From contig NZ_CP032696.1 of NCBI RefSeq assembly GCF_003627755.1, positions 372,001 to 436,000 of the forward strand: a stretch of 64,000 nucleotides of DNA, written 5' to 3'. The notes under the pieces were generated by a model. The model ran no database searches. It was not told the DNA's origin and saw nothing but the letters and a program-made list of their open reading frames with translations. Position numbers and translations under genes: made by a program. Below, piece by piece: positions 52,083 through 60,777 of the stretch. Position 1 is the stretch's first letter. Every line of letters begins with the position of its first letter. Origin of the DNA: Rhizobium jaguaris. GTDB taxonomy: Bacteria > Pseudomonadota > Alphaproteobacteria > Rhizobiales > Rhizobiaceae.

Positions 52083-52637
52083 ATCGCTTCAGTCGATCCG
52101 CCTGCGGACCAAGATCGAGCGGACGTGTCCGAGCGTCGCATCATCATCATCATCATCAACATTCGGCACTATATCATCAGCTGAGAGGGCACAACCTTTC
52201 ATATAGGCCGTCGCTATGGAATACTTGCTGGCTTTTGACGGAGTGGGAGAACGAGTTGCTCTTGATAGGTCTCGAACAGACCGACGCGGCCTGGCGAACC
52301 CTGCCAATGTGGCGGGACGCGATGGGGTGAATCGGCCTCCGGCGTCTGCACGTGCTCTTGCAAACCTTCCACCCCATCGGCGCATCGATCGTCGTGGTCT
52401 GCTTATGCCACTTGACCACCGTCGTCAGCATCTTGATCGGCTTTTAAGTTGGAATGAAGCGTAGGACTATTTCAAATTCCATTCCACTTGATGCACGCGC
52501 TTCATCTCGCAATTTGGCAGACAAGCAAGTGCACCCGACCTTGTGAAGACCAATTGACAGTTGGCGAATAGTTTTATTTTAGATCAATAACTTACGAAAA
52601 ATTTGGCGCAATCAGAGATTTTTCAAAGATGAAACTA
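52083..52637. other. Gap with a short CAT repeat
   Basis: About 550 bases without a supported gene. A (CAT)6 microsatellite lies at 52139-52156; on the minus strand it would encode a poly-Asp run ending a short frame (52089-52385) of unknown origin. The right part is AT-rich. Confidence 0.35.
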
Positions 52638-52657
52638 TCGCGTATCTAAATACGCGA
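52638..52657. promoter_or_regulatory. Perfect 8-4-8 palindrome in front of a decayed gene
   Basis: TCGCGTAT, four bases, then ATACGCGA, within AT-rich DNA and 12 bases before the ATG at 52670. Looks like an operator of a TA or regulator gene. Confidence 0.5.
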
Positions 52658-52669
52658 AAGTTACATAAT

Positions 52670-52855
52670 ATGCCCCTCTATCTTGTCGGCGAAAACATCG
52701 ACAAAATGCGTGGCCACCGTCGGGCGAAGGCTGGAAAACTGGTCCACCTCATGCGCGATATCTATGTCGACGCCGACGACGATATAGACCAGACAATACG
52801 GACCCATGCTGTACGCATCACCAACGGCCAGGATGGCGAGACATTCTTCGGATGA
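52670..52855 (+). pseudogene. N-terminal fragment of a possible AbiEi/HipA-like protein
   Basis: 60 residues: MPLYLVGENIDKMRGHRRAK, GKLVHLMRDIYVDADDDIDQ, THAVRI, then unrelated text. The start resembles the winged-helix N-terminus of AbiEi-type proteins, also found in front of HipA-like proteins in rhizobia (from memory, not verified). It breaks off at about 52840, where the opposite-strand AbiEii remnant begins. Confidence 0.35.
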
Positions 52856-52899
52856 TCTGCGGGAGCGCGTCGTTGGCGCGGTGACGCGCGATGGTCTGT

Positions 52900-53120
52900 C
52901 GTGCCGGGCGGCAGCCAGGTGCTTCGGCATTGGCATCAGAGTGAAGTCGAGATCCTCCGAAAACCGGTAAGTCTGGCAGTAGCATTTCTTCAAGCACGTT
53001 CCGCCTTTGAACATCCACGTTTCGCGCAACGCTTCAGGCTCCGTCTCAGAACAGACCTTTTCCAGATAGTTCCGCGGAATGTAGCGCACGCGTTCGACGC
53101 CGTTGATGTCGGGCTTAAGA
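52900..53120 (-). pseudogene. AbiEii-type nucleotidyltransferase remnant
   Basis: The text LKPDINGVERVRYIPRNYLE, then WMFKGGTCLKKCYCQTYRFS, EDLDFTLM contains the AbiEii motif GG(T/S)...RFSEDLD of MNT-type toxins. It is cut on both sides, C-terminally at about 52905. A second, different AbiE locus follows at 53625. Confidence 0.6.
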
Positions 53121-53547
53121 TTTAGCGATAGTGTAGTCTCGGTGCGATCGGTGTCGCCAGCGGGATCGCCAAGGCGGCCAACAGTCTCCCGACATCCCGC
53201 GACGGAAAAATTGTCGCTAATGCTAATGACGTCGCAGTCGGCATTCCCAGGCTGAATGACGAACTGATTATAGTCACCCTTAAATCCGTGCGATACCGGG
53301 CTGTGGACATGAATGTCCCACTTCCGCCATTCCGCCCCCCCGCGGCCAGTTGCTTCCGGTCACGCCGTCCCCCAATCACTTCTCCCAGCGTCAGACCGTC
53401 GAAACGTGCGTTCTATCTACGCGGCGGTCATAATCCTTTGGTTGATTGCGGCATTATTGATACCTTTTGTGGTGCTACTTTCTAGCCGAATCATAGGGGT
53501 TTCTTGCCGGAGCATTCTTTGAGAGCGACGGTTTGAAATAAAACGAT
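53121..53547. other. Gap between AbiEii remnant and abiE locus
   Basis: About 430 bases, no supported gene; the right third is AT-rich and probably carries the abiE promoter. Confidence 0.35.
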
Positions 53548-53570
53548 TTTGCGAAGCAACGCTTCGCAAA
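53548..53570. promoter_or_regulatory. Candidate AbiEi operator
   Basis: TTTGCGAAGC, three bases, GCTTCGCAAA: a perfect 10-3-10 inverted repeat 54 bases before the abiEi ATG. AbiEi antitoxins are known to bind inverted repeats upstream of their own gene. Confidence 0.6.
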
Positions 53571-53624
53571 CTTAAGCATATTCAAACCTTGGCGGCGGTT
53601 TAAAATTATGTTCTTTTACTAAGA

Positions 53625-54422
53625 ATGACTGGACAAAACACCGGCAAGCTAAACTTCCTTGAACGAACCCTTCCCGATGGGCTTTTGGTCGACGCGGCGT
53701 GGATGGAACGCCACGGTTATTCTACCAGTCTGCGCAGCCAGTATGTTGCCGCAGGATGGCTCACTCAGCCCGTTAGAGGGACTTATAAACGCCCTCGCGG
53801 CGAACTCACATGGGAAAAGGTCGTAGTTTCACTCCAGACACTAATGGGCAGCGCGCTTGCCGTCGGCGGCCGTACAGCCCTCGATCTGCAAGGCTTCAGC
53901 CACTATATTTCGGCGTCAGGCCCGTCTGTTATTCACCTTTATGGCATGGCCTCGCCACAGGGATGGCTTACAAAGCTGCCGCTGCCGCAGATGTTCCTGT
54001 TTCATAAATCTTCGACGCTATTTCGGTCGTTGCCAGAGAAACCTTGGCTGCAAGAAGGGACCCTCCGACAGGTACCGGTCGCTTCGGAATGGCAAATGAC
54101 GATCTCAACGCCGGAGCGCGCCCTGCTAGAGATGCTGGATGAACTTCCGACCCATGAAAGTTTCCATCAGGTTGATGTGCTGATGGAAGGCCTCAGTTCG
54201 CTCAGTCCCCGGAGGCTGCAATCGCTGATTTCCGATTGCCACAGTGTGAAAGTGAAACGGCTGTTCTTTTGGTTCGCTGCCCGTCATGCGCATTCCTGGG
54301 TGAAGCAGATTGACCGTAGTGCGGTCGATCTGGGGACCGGCAAGCGGTCTCTGGTGAAAGGCGGGCGCCTTGATCCCGACTTACTGATAACTGTTCCGGA
54401 CGATCTCGATGCCCCTCTCTGA
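53625..54422 (+). CDS. abiEi: AbiEi-type antitoxin (type IV TA)
   Basis: 265 residues. An N-terminal winged helix (MERHGYSTSLRSQYVAAGWL, VRGTYKRP) and a C-terminal AbiEi_1 domain (SVIHLYGMASPQGWLTKLPL, ISTPERALLEMLDELP, KVKRLFFWFAARHAHSWV). It represses its operon and counteracts the nucleotidyltransferase toxin AbiEii. The toxin gene starts 14 bases before its stop and is truncated. Confidence 0.85.
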   Translation: MTGQNTGKLNFLERTLPDGLLVDAAWMERHGYSTSLRSQYVAAGWLTQPVRGTYKRPRGELTWEKVVVSLQTLMGSALAVGGRTALDLQGFSHYISASGPSVIHLYGMASPQGWLTKLPLPQMFLFHKSSTLFRSLPEKPWLQEGTLRQVPVASEWQMTISTPERALLEMLDELPTHESFHQVDVLMEGLSSLSPRRLQSLISDCHSVKVKRLFFWFAARHAHSWVKQIDRSAVDLGTGKRSLVKGGRLDPDLLITVPDDLDAPL

Positions 54423-54758
54423 ACGATATCGACACCAGGTCGCGCTCCTGATAGCCGCAATGCCGTTCATGGCGGCGGAGAAAGAATTCGCCCTCAAAGG
54501 CGGCACCGCCATAAACCTCTTCGTGCGCGACATGCCGCGGCTGTCAGTCGATATCGACCTGACTTATCTGCCGGTCGCCGGAAGGCCGGAATCGCTTGCC
54601 GCCATCGATGCGGCCATGAAGCGCATGGCCACCGCAATCCGCGCGGGCTTGCGCGGTGTACGTGTAACCGAGGTCATTAACGTCCGCGAGAAGATCGTGA
54701 CGAAACTGACCGTTCAACGCAGAGAGCTGGCTCGGGAAATTTGGACAGCAAGGATAAG
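54409..54758 (+). pseudogene. AbiEii-type toxin, truncated by an IS3 element
   Basis: The start YRHQVALLIAAMPFMAAEKE, then FALKGGTAINLFVRDMPRLS, VDIDLTYLP has the nucleotidyltransferase motif GG(T)...RxSxDIDL. After about 115 residues the IS3 left end (54759) cuts it. The rest was not found right of the element, so the flanks were also rearranged. The antitoxin is left without its toxin. Confidence 0.75.
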
Positions 54759-54806
54759 TGGAATTTCTGCCTGACTTCGGCTTAGATGCCGGGAACAGGA
54801 GATACC

Positions 54807-55118
54807 ATGACAAGACGACCGCGCCGGAACCATAGCCCGGCTTTCAAGGCGAAAGTGGCGCTTGCCGCCATTAGGGGCGAACAGACGCTGGTGGAATTAT
54901 CCCAGCAGTTCGACGTGCATGCCAATCAGATCAAGCAGTGGAAAGACCAGCTCCTTGAGGGGGCGACGGGCGTTTTCGGCGATGACGCCAAAGCGGAACC
55001 GGCGGCTCCGACCGTCGATGTCAAAACCCTGCACGCCAAGATTGGGGAACTGACGTTAGAGAATGATTTTTTATCCAGTGCGCTCGGCAAAGCCGGATTG
55101 CTGAGCGGAAAGAAATGA
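54807..55118 (+). CDS. IS3 OrfA (HTH protein)
   Basis: 103 residues: TRRPRRNHSPAFKAKVALAA, GEQTLVELSQQFDVHANQIK, WKDQLLEGATGVFGDD, then a leucine-rich helix. Standard OrfA with helix-turn-helix; GGAG 5 bases before the ATG at 54807. Overlaps orfB by 4 bases. Confidence 0.88.
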   Translation: MTRRPRRNHSPAFKAKVALAAIRGEQTLVELSQQFDVHANQIKQWKDQLLEGATGVFGDDAKAEPAAPTVDVKTLHAKIGELTLENDFLSSALGKAGLLSGKK

Positions 55119-55934
55119 TCAATCGCGAGCACAAACTGTCCGTCGTTCGCCAGGCGAAGCTTCTCGGCTTCAGCCGTGGCAGCGTCTATTATTCGCCGCG
55201 TCCTGCGTCAGACGGCGATCTGGCTCTGATGCGGCGGATTGACGAACTGCATCTCGATTATCCCTTCGCCGGAAGTCGCATGTTGCAAGGGCTTTTGAAG
55301 GCCGACGGGCTTGTCGCGGGGCGGCTTCACGTCGCGACGCTGATGAAGAAGATGGGCATTGAGGCGATCTACCGTCGTCCGAATACGTCGAAACCAGCAC
55401 TTGGTCACAAGGTCTATCCATATCTGCTCAGGAAGCTGGCGGTCACCAGACCCAACCAGGTATGGGCAATGGACCTGACCTACGTCCCCATGGCGCGGGG
55501 CTTTGTCTATCTCTGCGCCGTCGTCGATTGGTTCAGTCGCCGAGTGCTTTCATGGCGGCTGTCGATCACGATGGAGACGGCTTTTTGTATCGAGGCGGTC
55601 GAGGAAGCTCTTTGCCGATATGGCAGGCCAGAGATCTTCAATACCGACCAGGGATCGCAGTTCACCTCCGTTGACTTTTAAGAAGGCCGGGATTGAAATC
55701 TCGATGGATGGCAAGGGCGCATGGCGCGACAACGTCTTCGTCGAGCGGCTCTGGCGGTCGATCAAATATGAGGAGATCTATCTCCATGCCTACAAAAGCG
55801 TGCCGGAGGCTCGTGCCGGAATTGGTCGTTATATAAGCTTTTACAACCAACGACGCCCACATTCATCGCTTGACCGGCAGACGCCGGATCAGGCTTACTT
55901 CAACGCGCTGACACCGATGATGGTAGCAGCATAA
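55115..55934 (+). pseudogene. IS3 OrfB transposase, frameshifted
   Basis: The first part (55115-55681) has the HTH_21 region and DDE core: first Asp in WAMDLTYVPM, second Asp in IFNTDQGSQFTS. Then a stop appears, while the continuation KKAGIEISMDGKGAWRDNVF with the last Glu (VERLWRSIKYEEI) is in another frame to 55934. A small deletion at about 55672 explains it. Confidence 0.85.
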
Positions 55935-55950
55935 TCGAGGCGGAAATCCA

Positions 55951-56289
55951 CTTAGCGAAACGCCCGGAACTGTTCAGACAAACCGAGCCAACTCAGTAAA
56001 TGACCCAGTCTTGATGATCCAATGGAGATCTCCACGGCATTGACTGGATTGAGGTTCGCGTCGGCAACGAGCGCGTATTCGGGGAAGAGGCTAATGATAA
56101 TCTCTATGGCGACAATGTCCGCGACAAACCGCGGATCAGCCAAATTTAGACGCGATGTCGATGCCGATGAGCAGCCGGTTTGCTCCTTCGGCACCGCCAC
56201 CACCGTTTCCTGACGCCGGCGCCAATGGAACCTGTCATGATCCGATCGTTTCAATCGTCAAAAAAACAGCAGTTTAATCCAGTCGCGCG
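55951..56289. other. Gap right of the IS3 element
   Basis: About 340 bases; it does not contain the missing half of the AbiEii gene. No supported gene. Confidence 0.4.
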
Positions 56290-57231
56290 ATGATTGTAGA
56301 AGACCAAGACCGCCTGACTGCCGATTCCGAAGGGTTCAAGGTAACAACATTCATGCATGATGCTGTCGTTATTCGTTCCGGTATTGCACAGGCAGTTATC
56401 AACCGAAGAGGAGCAGAGCTAATTGGGTGGCAGGTCGGTGTAAACGACCTCCTTTGGCCGGGAGACTCCCAAGGTTGGAACCAAACTTGTCCCCTGATGT
56501 TCCCTTCATGCGGATGGAGTGAGTCTTCGCTTGCCGAAATAAAAGGGCAATATTATCCGATGCCCGTTCACGGCTTTGTCAGTATGCTGGAATTTGATGT
56601 GGTTTCCAGCTCAGAAAGTGAGGTGACATTAGAAGCATCTGACGATGAATTCACGAAAACAATGTTTCCGTTTTATTTTCTTTTTAGGATTACGTACAAA
56701 ATTGTAGAGAGTCGACTGAACATTGATATTTCCGTAAAAAACACGTCCTATAGTGCATTCTTGCCTTATTCCATCGGAATACATCCGGGATTTAGATGGC
56801 CGTTACTGTCTTCGCGCAAAGATAGCTGGCGCCTGCAGTTCGATAAATCAGAATCCCCACTCGTCCCATGCATATCTTCCCAAGGGCTAATTCGAGGTGA
56901 CCAACGGAAAATTTCGTTCCGCGGACGGCGCCTTCATCTAGATGAAACTCTTTTCAAAAATGAAGCCCTTTGTTTTTTGAATGCGAACAGTAAAAGGCTG
57001 TCGCTTGTTGGAGAGAAGGTCACAATCAGAATTGACGCGCCAGATGCACGCAACTGGGTTGTATGGTCTCTTCCACAGCAGGACTTTCTGGCGCTAGAAC
57101 CATGCACCGGTCATGGTGACATAGAGGGCAGGCGCATTCCATTTGACGAGCGGGAATACAATGTCAATCTCGCTCCAGGAGAAGAGCAACAATTCCGAGT
57201 ACGATTTGAGTTTTTGCAGCATGAAGATTAG
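56290..57231 (+). CDS. Aldose 1-epimerase-family protein
   Basis: 313 residues: AVINRRGAELIGWQVGVNDL, FPSCGWSE, MPVHGFVSMLEFDV (first catalytic His region), IGIHPGFRWPL (second His) and LALEPCTGHGD (Glu). This is the LacX-like branch of galactose mutarotases, interconverting sugar anomers. The DNA is clearly AT-richer than its neighbours and uses more A/T third positions, suggesting transfer from another source. Confidence 0.82.
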   Translation: MIVEDQDRLTADSEGFKVTTFMHDAVVIRSGIAQAVINRRGAELIGWQVGVNDLLWPGDSQGWNQTCPLMFPSCGWSESSLAEIKGQYYPMPVHGFVSMLEFDVVSSSESEVTLEASDDEFTKTMFPFYFLFRITYKIVESRLNIDISVKNTSYSAFLPYSIGIHPGFRWPLLSSRKDSWRLQFDKSESPLVPCISSQGLIRGDQRKISFRGRRLHLDETLFKNEALCFLNANSKRLSLVGEKVTIRIDAPDARNWVVWSLPQQDFLALEPCTGHGDIEGRRIPFDEREYNVNLAPGEEQQFRVRFEFLQHED

Positions 57232-57430
57232 CCCTCAAAAGACTGGCATTATCCGGCATGTCAGCGGCGCAGCTTTTCTTCGCGGAGTTGGGCTTGGCAC
57301 ATCCAGAGCAACGCCCCGAATTCAGCTTACCGCGCGGGCAGGCCGCCTTCACATCGCGAACATACGGTCTAATCGCCGTTGTGATCCAGCACGGCTGCAT
57401 TGAGATCGATACTAAAAGTGGCTTGTGTCG

Positions 57431-58018
57431 TTACGGAGCCAGCCCGACCCCATAGCGTTCAGCGATACGCCAGAACCAGTCCCGATCGAGATCCGCCTCA
57501 CGTGCCACCTCCGCAATCGCGTTGGCCGATCGGTCGAACAACGCATAGCAGAGTTCGGTATCGTCATGCCTGGCGTGGTAGGCGATGCCATCCGCACCTA
57601 AAGGGTGGCGAGCCAGCGCCTGCGACCAAGTCTGCGGCACGTCGTACGACAACCCCTGATGCGATACTTCAGCTGTTGCGCCGAGGCGAGCGAGGCCCGG
57701 TCCGGCGAGCCGGATCAGCCTCAATTCTCTGGTCAGGGTCAGCCGAACATAGGCTTTTCGATGGAGGAGGTCCGTATCGATCAGCGTGCGGCCGGGAATG
57801 CGCAGAAATGTCTCCGCGAAGGCCCCGTTGATCTTCTTTGCAGCGTACAGAACGCCGTAGGAGGCATCGGGTGCATTGAACCGCCCACGCGTCGAGGTGT
57901 CGAAGAAGATCGGCTCCCATTTCGCCGTATAGAAGCGATGGAGCACTGCTCCTGCCTGAAGTTCCACATGTTCCGGTTGGCGCCGGTCCAGATCGGCGGG
58001 AGGCAGTGGGCCGCTCAC
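57431..58018 (-). CDS. RES-domain toxin (NAD-degrading type)
   Basis: 195 residues. RES domain residues by comparison with MbcT-like toxins: Arg28 (LHRFY), Arg46 (GRFNAP), Tyr58, Glu69 (FAETFLR). The usual Ser near GIxYxSRHD is Ala here (GIAYHARHD). RES toxins break down NAD. The gene overlaps the antitoxin stop by 4 bases. Antitoxin comes first in this operon. Confidence 0.85.
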   Translation of the reverse strand: MSGPLPPADLDRRQPEHVELQAGAVLHRFYTAKWEPIFFDTSTRGRFNAPDASYGVLYAAKKINGAFAETFLRIPGRTLIDTDLLHRKAYVRLTLTRELRLIRLAGPGLARLGATAEVSHQGLSYDVPQTWSQALARHPLGADGIAYHARHDDTELCYALFDRSANAIAEVAREADLDRDWFWRIAERYGVGLAP

Positions 58019-58704
58019 GCCCCCTGCTCACCGTGCCGCTTCGCGGCGTCAAGCACAAGGTCGAGATTGCCGGATTTCAGCAGGTCGATCGGCTTGCGAT
58101 TGCCCAGCCGCGCATCAGGATTGGTAAGGAAGTTGAGGATTGCCCACGGATTGCTGGTCTGCAGGGCCTCTCGGACCGCCTTGAGTCCAGCCACAACAGT
58201 GCCGTCGCGATTGAACTGCAGGGTCGGATAGCTACGACGATTGCTCGGACCGGGAACAGCGAGCAGGGAACCGGCCTGCACCCGCTTGTCGACGGCTTGC
58301 CGCGACACACCGCGCATGAGCGTGCGGACCTGATCGAGGTCATAGGCGCCGCCGGCGTCACGGAGATCCTCCTGCGCAATGCGAAGGCCCTTAAGCATCG
58401 CCCGACTGCGAGCGTCCGGTTCAAACGCCGATCTGTCGATCAGCGGCTTTTCATCCGCTTGCGCCGTGGCTGATTCCTTCTCAATTACCTCGGTCACCCG
58501 GGCGACATGACCGCGGACCGACTTCCTGATTGCGCTCACGGACTCCGGTTTCGCCGACACGATCGCAACATGAGCGCCGGCGGGCAGCTTGAATCCGGAG
58601 AGCGCCTTAACGGGGTCGCCCTTCATTGTGAACATTGTCAGCACTGCCGCGCCGCGCGTTTTCGCTGCGATGGTCGAAGCTCTTGTATTTGCCTTTTCTG
58701 CCAT
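58015..58704 (-). CDS. Xre/MbcA/ParS-type antitoxin of the RES module
   Basis: About 229 residues; longer than common MbcA proteins. The C-terminal 40 residues (NPWAILNFLTNPDARLGNRK, PIDLLKSGNLDLVL) are the toxin-binding MbcA/ParS domain; the middle (YDLDQVRTLMRGVSRQAVDK) is the DNA-binding region. Start at 58704 with AGGAG upstream. A clean palindrome (58747-58762) lies in front. Confidence 0.8.
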   Translation of the reverse strand: MAEKANTRASTIAAKTRGAAVLTMFTMKGDPVKALSGFKLPAGAHVAIVSAKPESVSAIRKSVRGHVARVTEVIEKESATAQADEKPLIDRSAFEPDARSRAMLKGLRIAQEDLRDAGGAYDLDQVRTLMRGVSRQAVDKRVQAGSLLAVPGPSNRRSYPTLQFNRDGTVVAGLKAVREALQTSNPWAILNFLTNPDARLGNRKPIDLLKSGNLDLVLDAAKRHGEQGA

Positions 58705-58746
58705 GTGTCTCATCTCCTGGCAGTTAACATAGACATTTGAGCAACT

Positions 58747-58762
58747 TTGACAAATTTGTCAA
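58747..58762. promoter_or_regulatory. Candidate operator of the first RES-Xre module
   Basis: TTGACAAATTTGTCAA is a perfect 16-base palindrome, 42 bases before the antitoxin start. Confidence 0.6.
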
Positions 58763-58872
58763 CTTTGTCGACTCCGGCAGCTCCGCCAACCCGGTCCTAA
58801 CTGAGCTTTTGAAGGATATGGCCCGAGAAGATTACCTCATTGCAATCAAAAGCAGCGGTTATCGTCCTAAGA

Positions 58873-58922
58873 GTTGATTTCCACCTGGAACTGATCCGGC
58901 TCAATTCCGGGTGGAAATCAAC
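58873..58922. repeat. Long hairpin, possible IS21-type end remnant
   Basis: GTTGATTTCCACC (58873-58885) pairs exactly with GGTGGAAATCAAC (58910-58922), with partial pairing between. Similar sequences are found next to IS21-family elements in rhizobia (from memory), but no transposase is here. Confidence 0.45.
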
Positions 58923-59074
58923 AAAGAAGCGCCAGAAAACGCCGGATGACGAACATACATGTCTCGCTGTCCGAGTGGAGGGTTTCGAGGCGAAGGTCGA
59001 AGCCCCCATCAATCACAGCGTTTTCGCATCGCAGTTCGCATGGAACTTGGATAATGACGACCCGCTGTTCGAGT

Positions 59075-59278
59075 TCATGACGCGGTTAGTAGGCGCCATG
59101 CTTGTCGCGGAGGACCAAATTGCAACGCTTGCACGGACGCATAGTTTTGGGATCGCTGCGGAATGTCTTTTTCTCTCACCTTGGCATTCTTGCGTTCGCG
59201 GCAATTCCGGCAGACGCAACTGCCCCATTCGTCGCGATGGGCCTTGTTGCCGCTTTTGCAAATCGGCACAACGTACAT
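59075..59278 (-). CDS. Small Cys-rich protein, possible zinc ribbon
   Basis: 67 residues beginning MYVVPICKSGNKAHRDEWGS, then CVCRNCRERKN. Three to four cysteines suggest a small metal-binding protein. AGGGA lies 8 bases before the ATG, and it follows the DUF5710 gene stop by 15 bases on the same strand, so co-transcription is plausible. Family unknown. Confidence 0.4.
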   Translation of the reverse strand: MYVVPICKSGNKAHRDEWGSCVCRNCRERKNAKVREKDIPQRSQNYASVQALQFGPPRQAWRLLTAS

Positions 59279-59293
59279 CGGCTGTTCCCTGAT

Positions 59294-59866
59294 CTAGTCG
59301 AGGAAGCCCAATTTGCGCGCCTTGGCGAGGGCGGCGTCATTCCCCGCCTGGAGCCACCAGGATTTGTCAGCCAACGACCAGCGGGCGCCGATGGCCTTCG
59401 CTTCTTCCTTCCGAGCGAACGGCACCTTGAGCATAGTACGCTCGACGCCGACAGGAGGTTCGTATGAAAAACGTCCGCCGGGCTGCTTGCCACGCCGCTT
59501 GTCGAGTTTCGCGAGCGCCTCATCGATCGCCGGGTCGTCGAGCGGTCTCAAGCTTCCCGCGTCCGTCCAGGCCGGCGGGTCGATACGTCGCCAGGTCTTG
59601 TAGGTGCCAGCAACCGGCACCGGCGCTAGAGTGTCCTTCAACTCGCCGCTCAGCGAGTAGACATCCATCAAGACCGATGGATTCCCAAAGTACGGCGCGG
59701 GCTGCGTGATAGGCCCGACGCCGACAATGCGCGCAAGGCTGTTGCCCCAAGTCGTCCTTCGTATCCAGAAGCCGGGGCCGCAGTTGGCAATGCACATCTC
59801 GAAGACATTCTCACCAGCTCTATCCTGCCAATTGCTTTCCTGCGTTGGGTTGGGCACCACCGTCAC
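59294..59866 (-). CDS. DUF5710-domain protein
   Basis: 190 residues. The C-terminal 55 residues (TMLKVPFARKEEAKAIGARW, SLADKSWWLQAGND) are a DUF5710 domain, found at the ends of plasmid primase- or antirestriction-type proteins. The N-terminal 130 residues (WIRRTTWGNSLARIVGVGPI, YFGNPSVLMDVYSLSGELKD) are unfamiliar. Suggests plasmid DNA; function unknown. Confidence 0.7.
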   Translation of the reverse strand: MTVVPNPTQESNWQDRAGENVFEMCIANCGPGFWIRRTTWGNSLARIVGVGPITQPAPYFGNPSVLMDVYSLSGELKDTLAPVPVAGTYKTWRRIDPPAWTDAGSLRPLDDPAIDEALAKLDKRRGKQPGGRFSYEPPVGVERTMLKVPFARKEEAKAIGARWSLADKSWWLQAGNDAALAKARKLGFLD

Positions 59867-60481
59867 CTCCGCTGCGTCTTCTTTTGTTGGGGAGAGATTG
59901 CCAAGAAATCACGTCCAGAAGTGTCGCTGTCTCCGAAATCCACAACCTTCTTTTCTCAAAGCAGGTTGGCCGGCGTATCCAGTCTGAAACCACGTGAAGA
60001 GCGAGCGGGACGAGCCACGCCAGAAATTGTGGGGCGCCTTGAAGCTCTTCTCCCCCGCCAAGCGACTTTCGCAGCCGGCAGCGAGGTTATGCTTCATGCT
60101 GATGTTTGTCGATGATCCGACGGGCAAATTGATGCAGTTGCGGTTCGTGCACCCGGAAAGCGCCTCAACAATTTCGAGGCGCTGGGGCTTTATCCGAAAC
60201 ATCACGGTGCGCCGGTTGCCTTCTTCAAGAAAATCCGCCAGCTATTCAAATCATGAGCTGGTTTTTAGGTAACAACGGCCACCAAATGCGGCCTAAACGC
60301 TTGACCAAGTAAGTCATGCGCGCCGCAATTCTGCAAACGTGGAGCGTGGCCTGCACCACGTGCCGATTTTGCTCGTTTTCATTTTACTAAGGGTTGCGCT
60401 GTACCGATTGTTTGGAGCACGAAGCTTTTTGCATGTCTTACCCGTTGATTTTTACGAAGACCTTCGTATATTGAAGGTGAA
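59867..60481. other. Gap with no supported gene
   Basis: About 610 bases; short frames only, no ribosome-binding site or known motif. Confidence 0.4.
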
Positions 60482-60771
60482 ATGGCTTTTAAGGGCGTCA
60501 GGTATCGCGTCATCAAGGCACTGAAGGAGGGTACTTATCAGCATTCGGCTCGTGGGAGCATTGAGGACAAGAATGCTTTGATGACTGGCGACATTTCCCC
60601 CAAGCAACTGATAAAGATCATCGATAGGTGCAATGGCAAGCATCATGAGAGTTCTGAACACCATGAGTTCAAGGGCGTTGAAGTCCACATCCTCAAGCGA
60701 GATGGCTGGTACTAAAGTTCTATTTCGTTGACCCTGACACGGTCTTCAGAAGTGTACATCCATCAAGGTAG
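60482..60771 (+). pseudogene. Small basic protein, possible MqsR-like toxin, with 3' frameshift
   Basis: The first 77 residues (MAFKGVRYRVIKALKEGTYQ, EDKNALMTGDISPKQLIKII, HHEFKGVEVHILKRDGWY) are intact. At 60713 a stop appears; one base inserted there would continue KFYFVDPDTVFRSVHPSR to a stop at 60771, which matches the expected end of such proteins. So a single-base deletion has removed the last ~20 residues. The size, position before a zinc-ribbon gene (6-base gap) and His-rich C-terminal strands resemble MqsR-type RNases, but this is inference. Confidence 0.6.
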
Positions 60772-60777
60772 GCGAAG

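Larger units (their letters stand above)
54759..55950. mobile_element. IS3-family insertion sequence
   Basis: Terminal repeats: left TGGAATTTCTGCCTGA, right (minus strand) TGGATTTCCGCCTCGA. It carries orfA and an overlapping orfB, the latter frameshifted. End positions could shift by about three bases. No clear target repeat: flanks differ. Confidence 0.75.

Noticed and set aside
52139..52156. (CAT)6 run as a His- or Asp-tag-like coding repeat
   Set aside because: No credible gene covers it; treated as a simple repeat.
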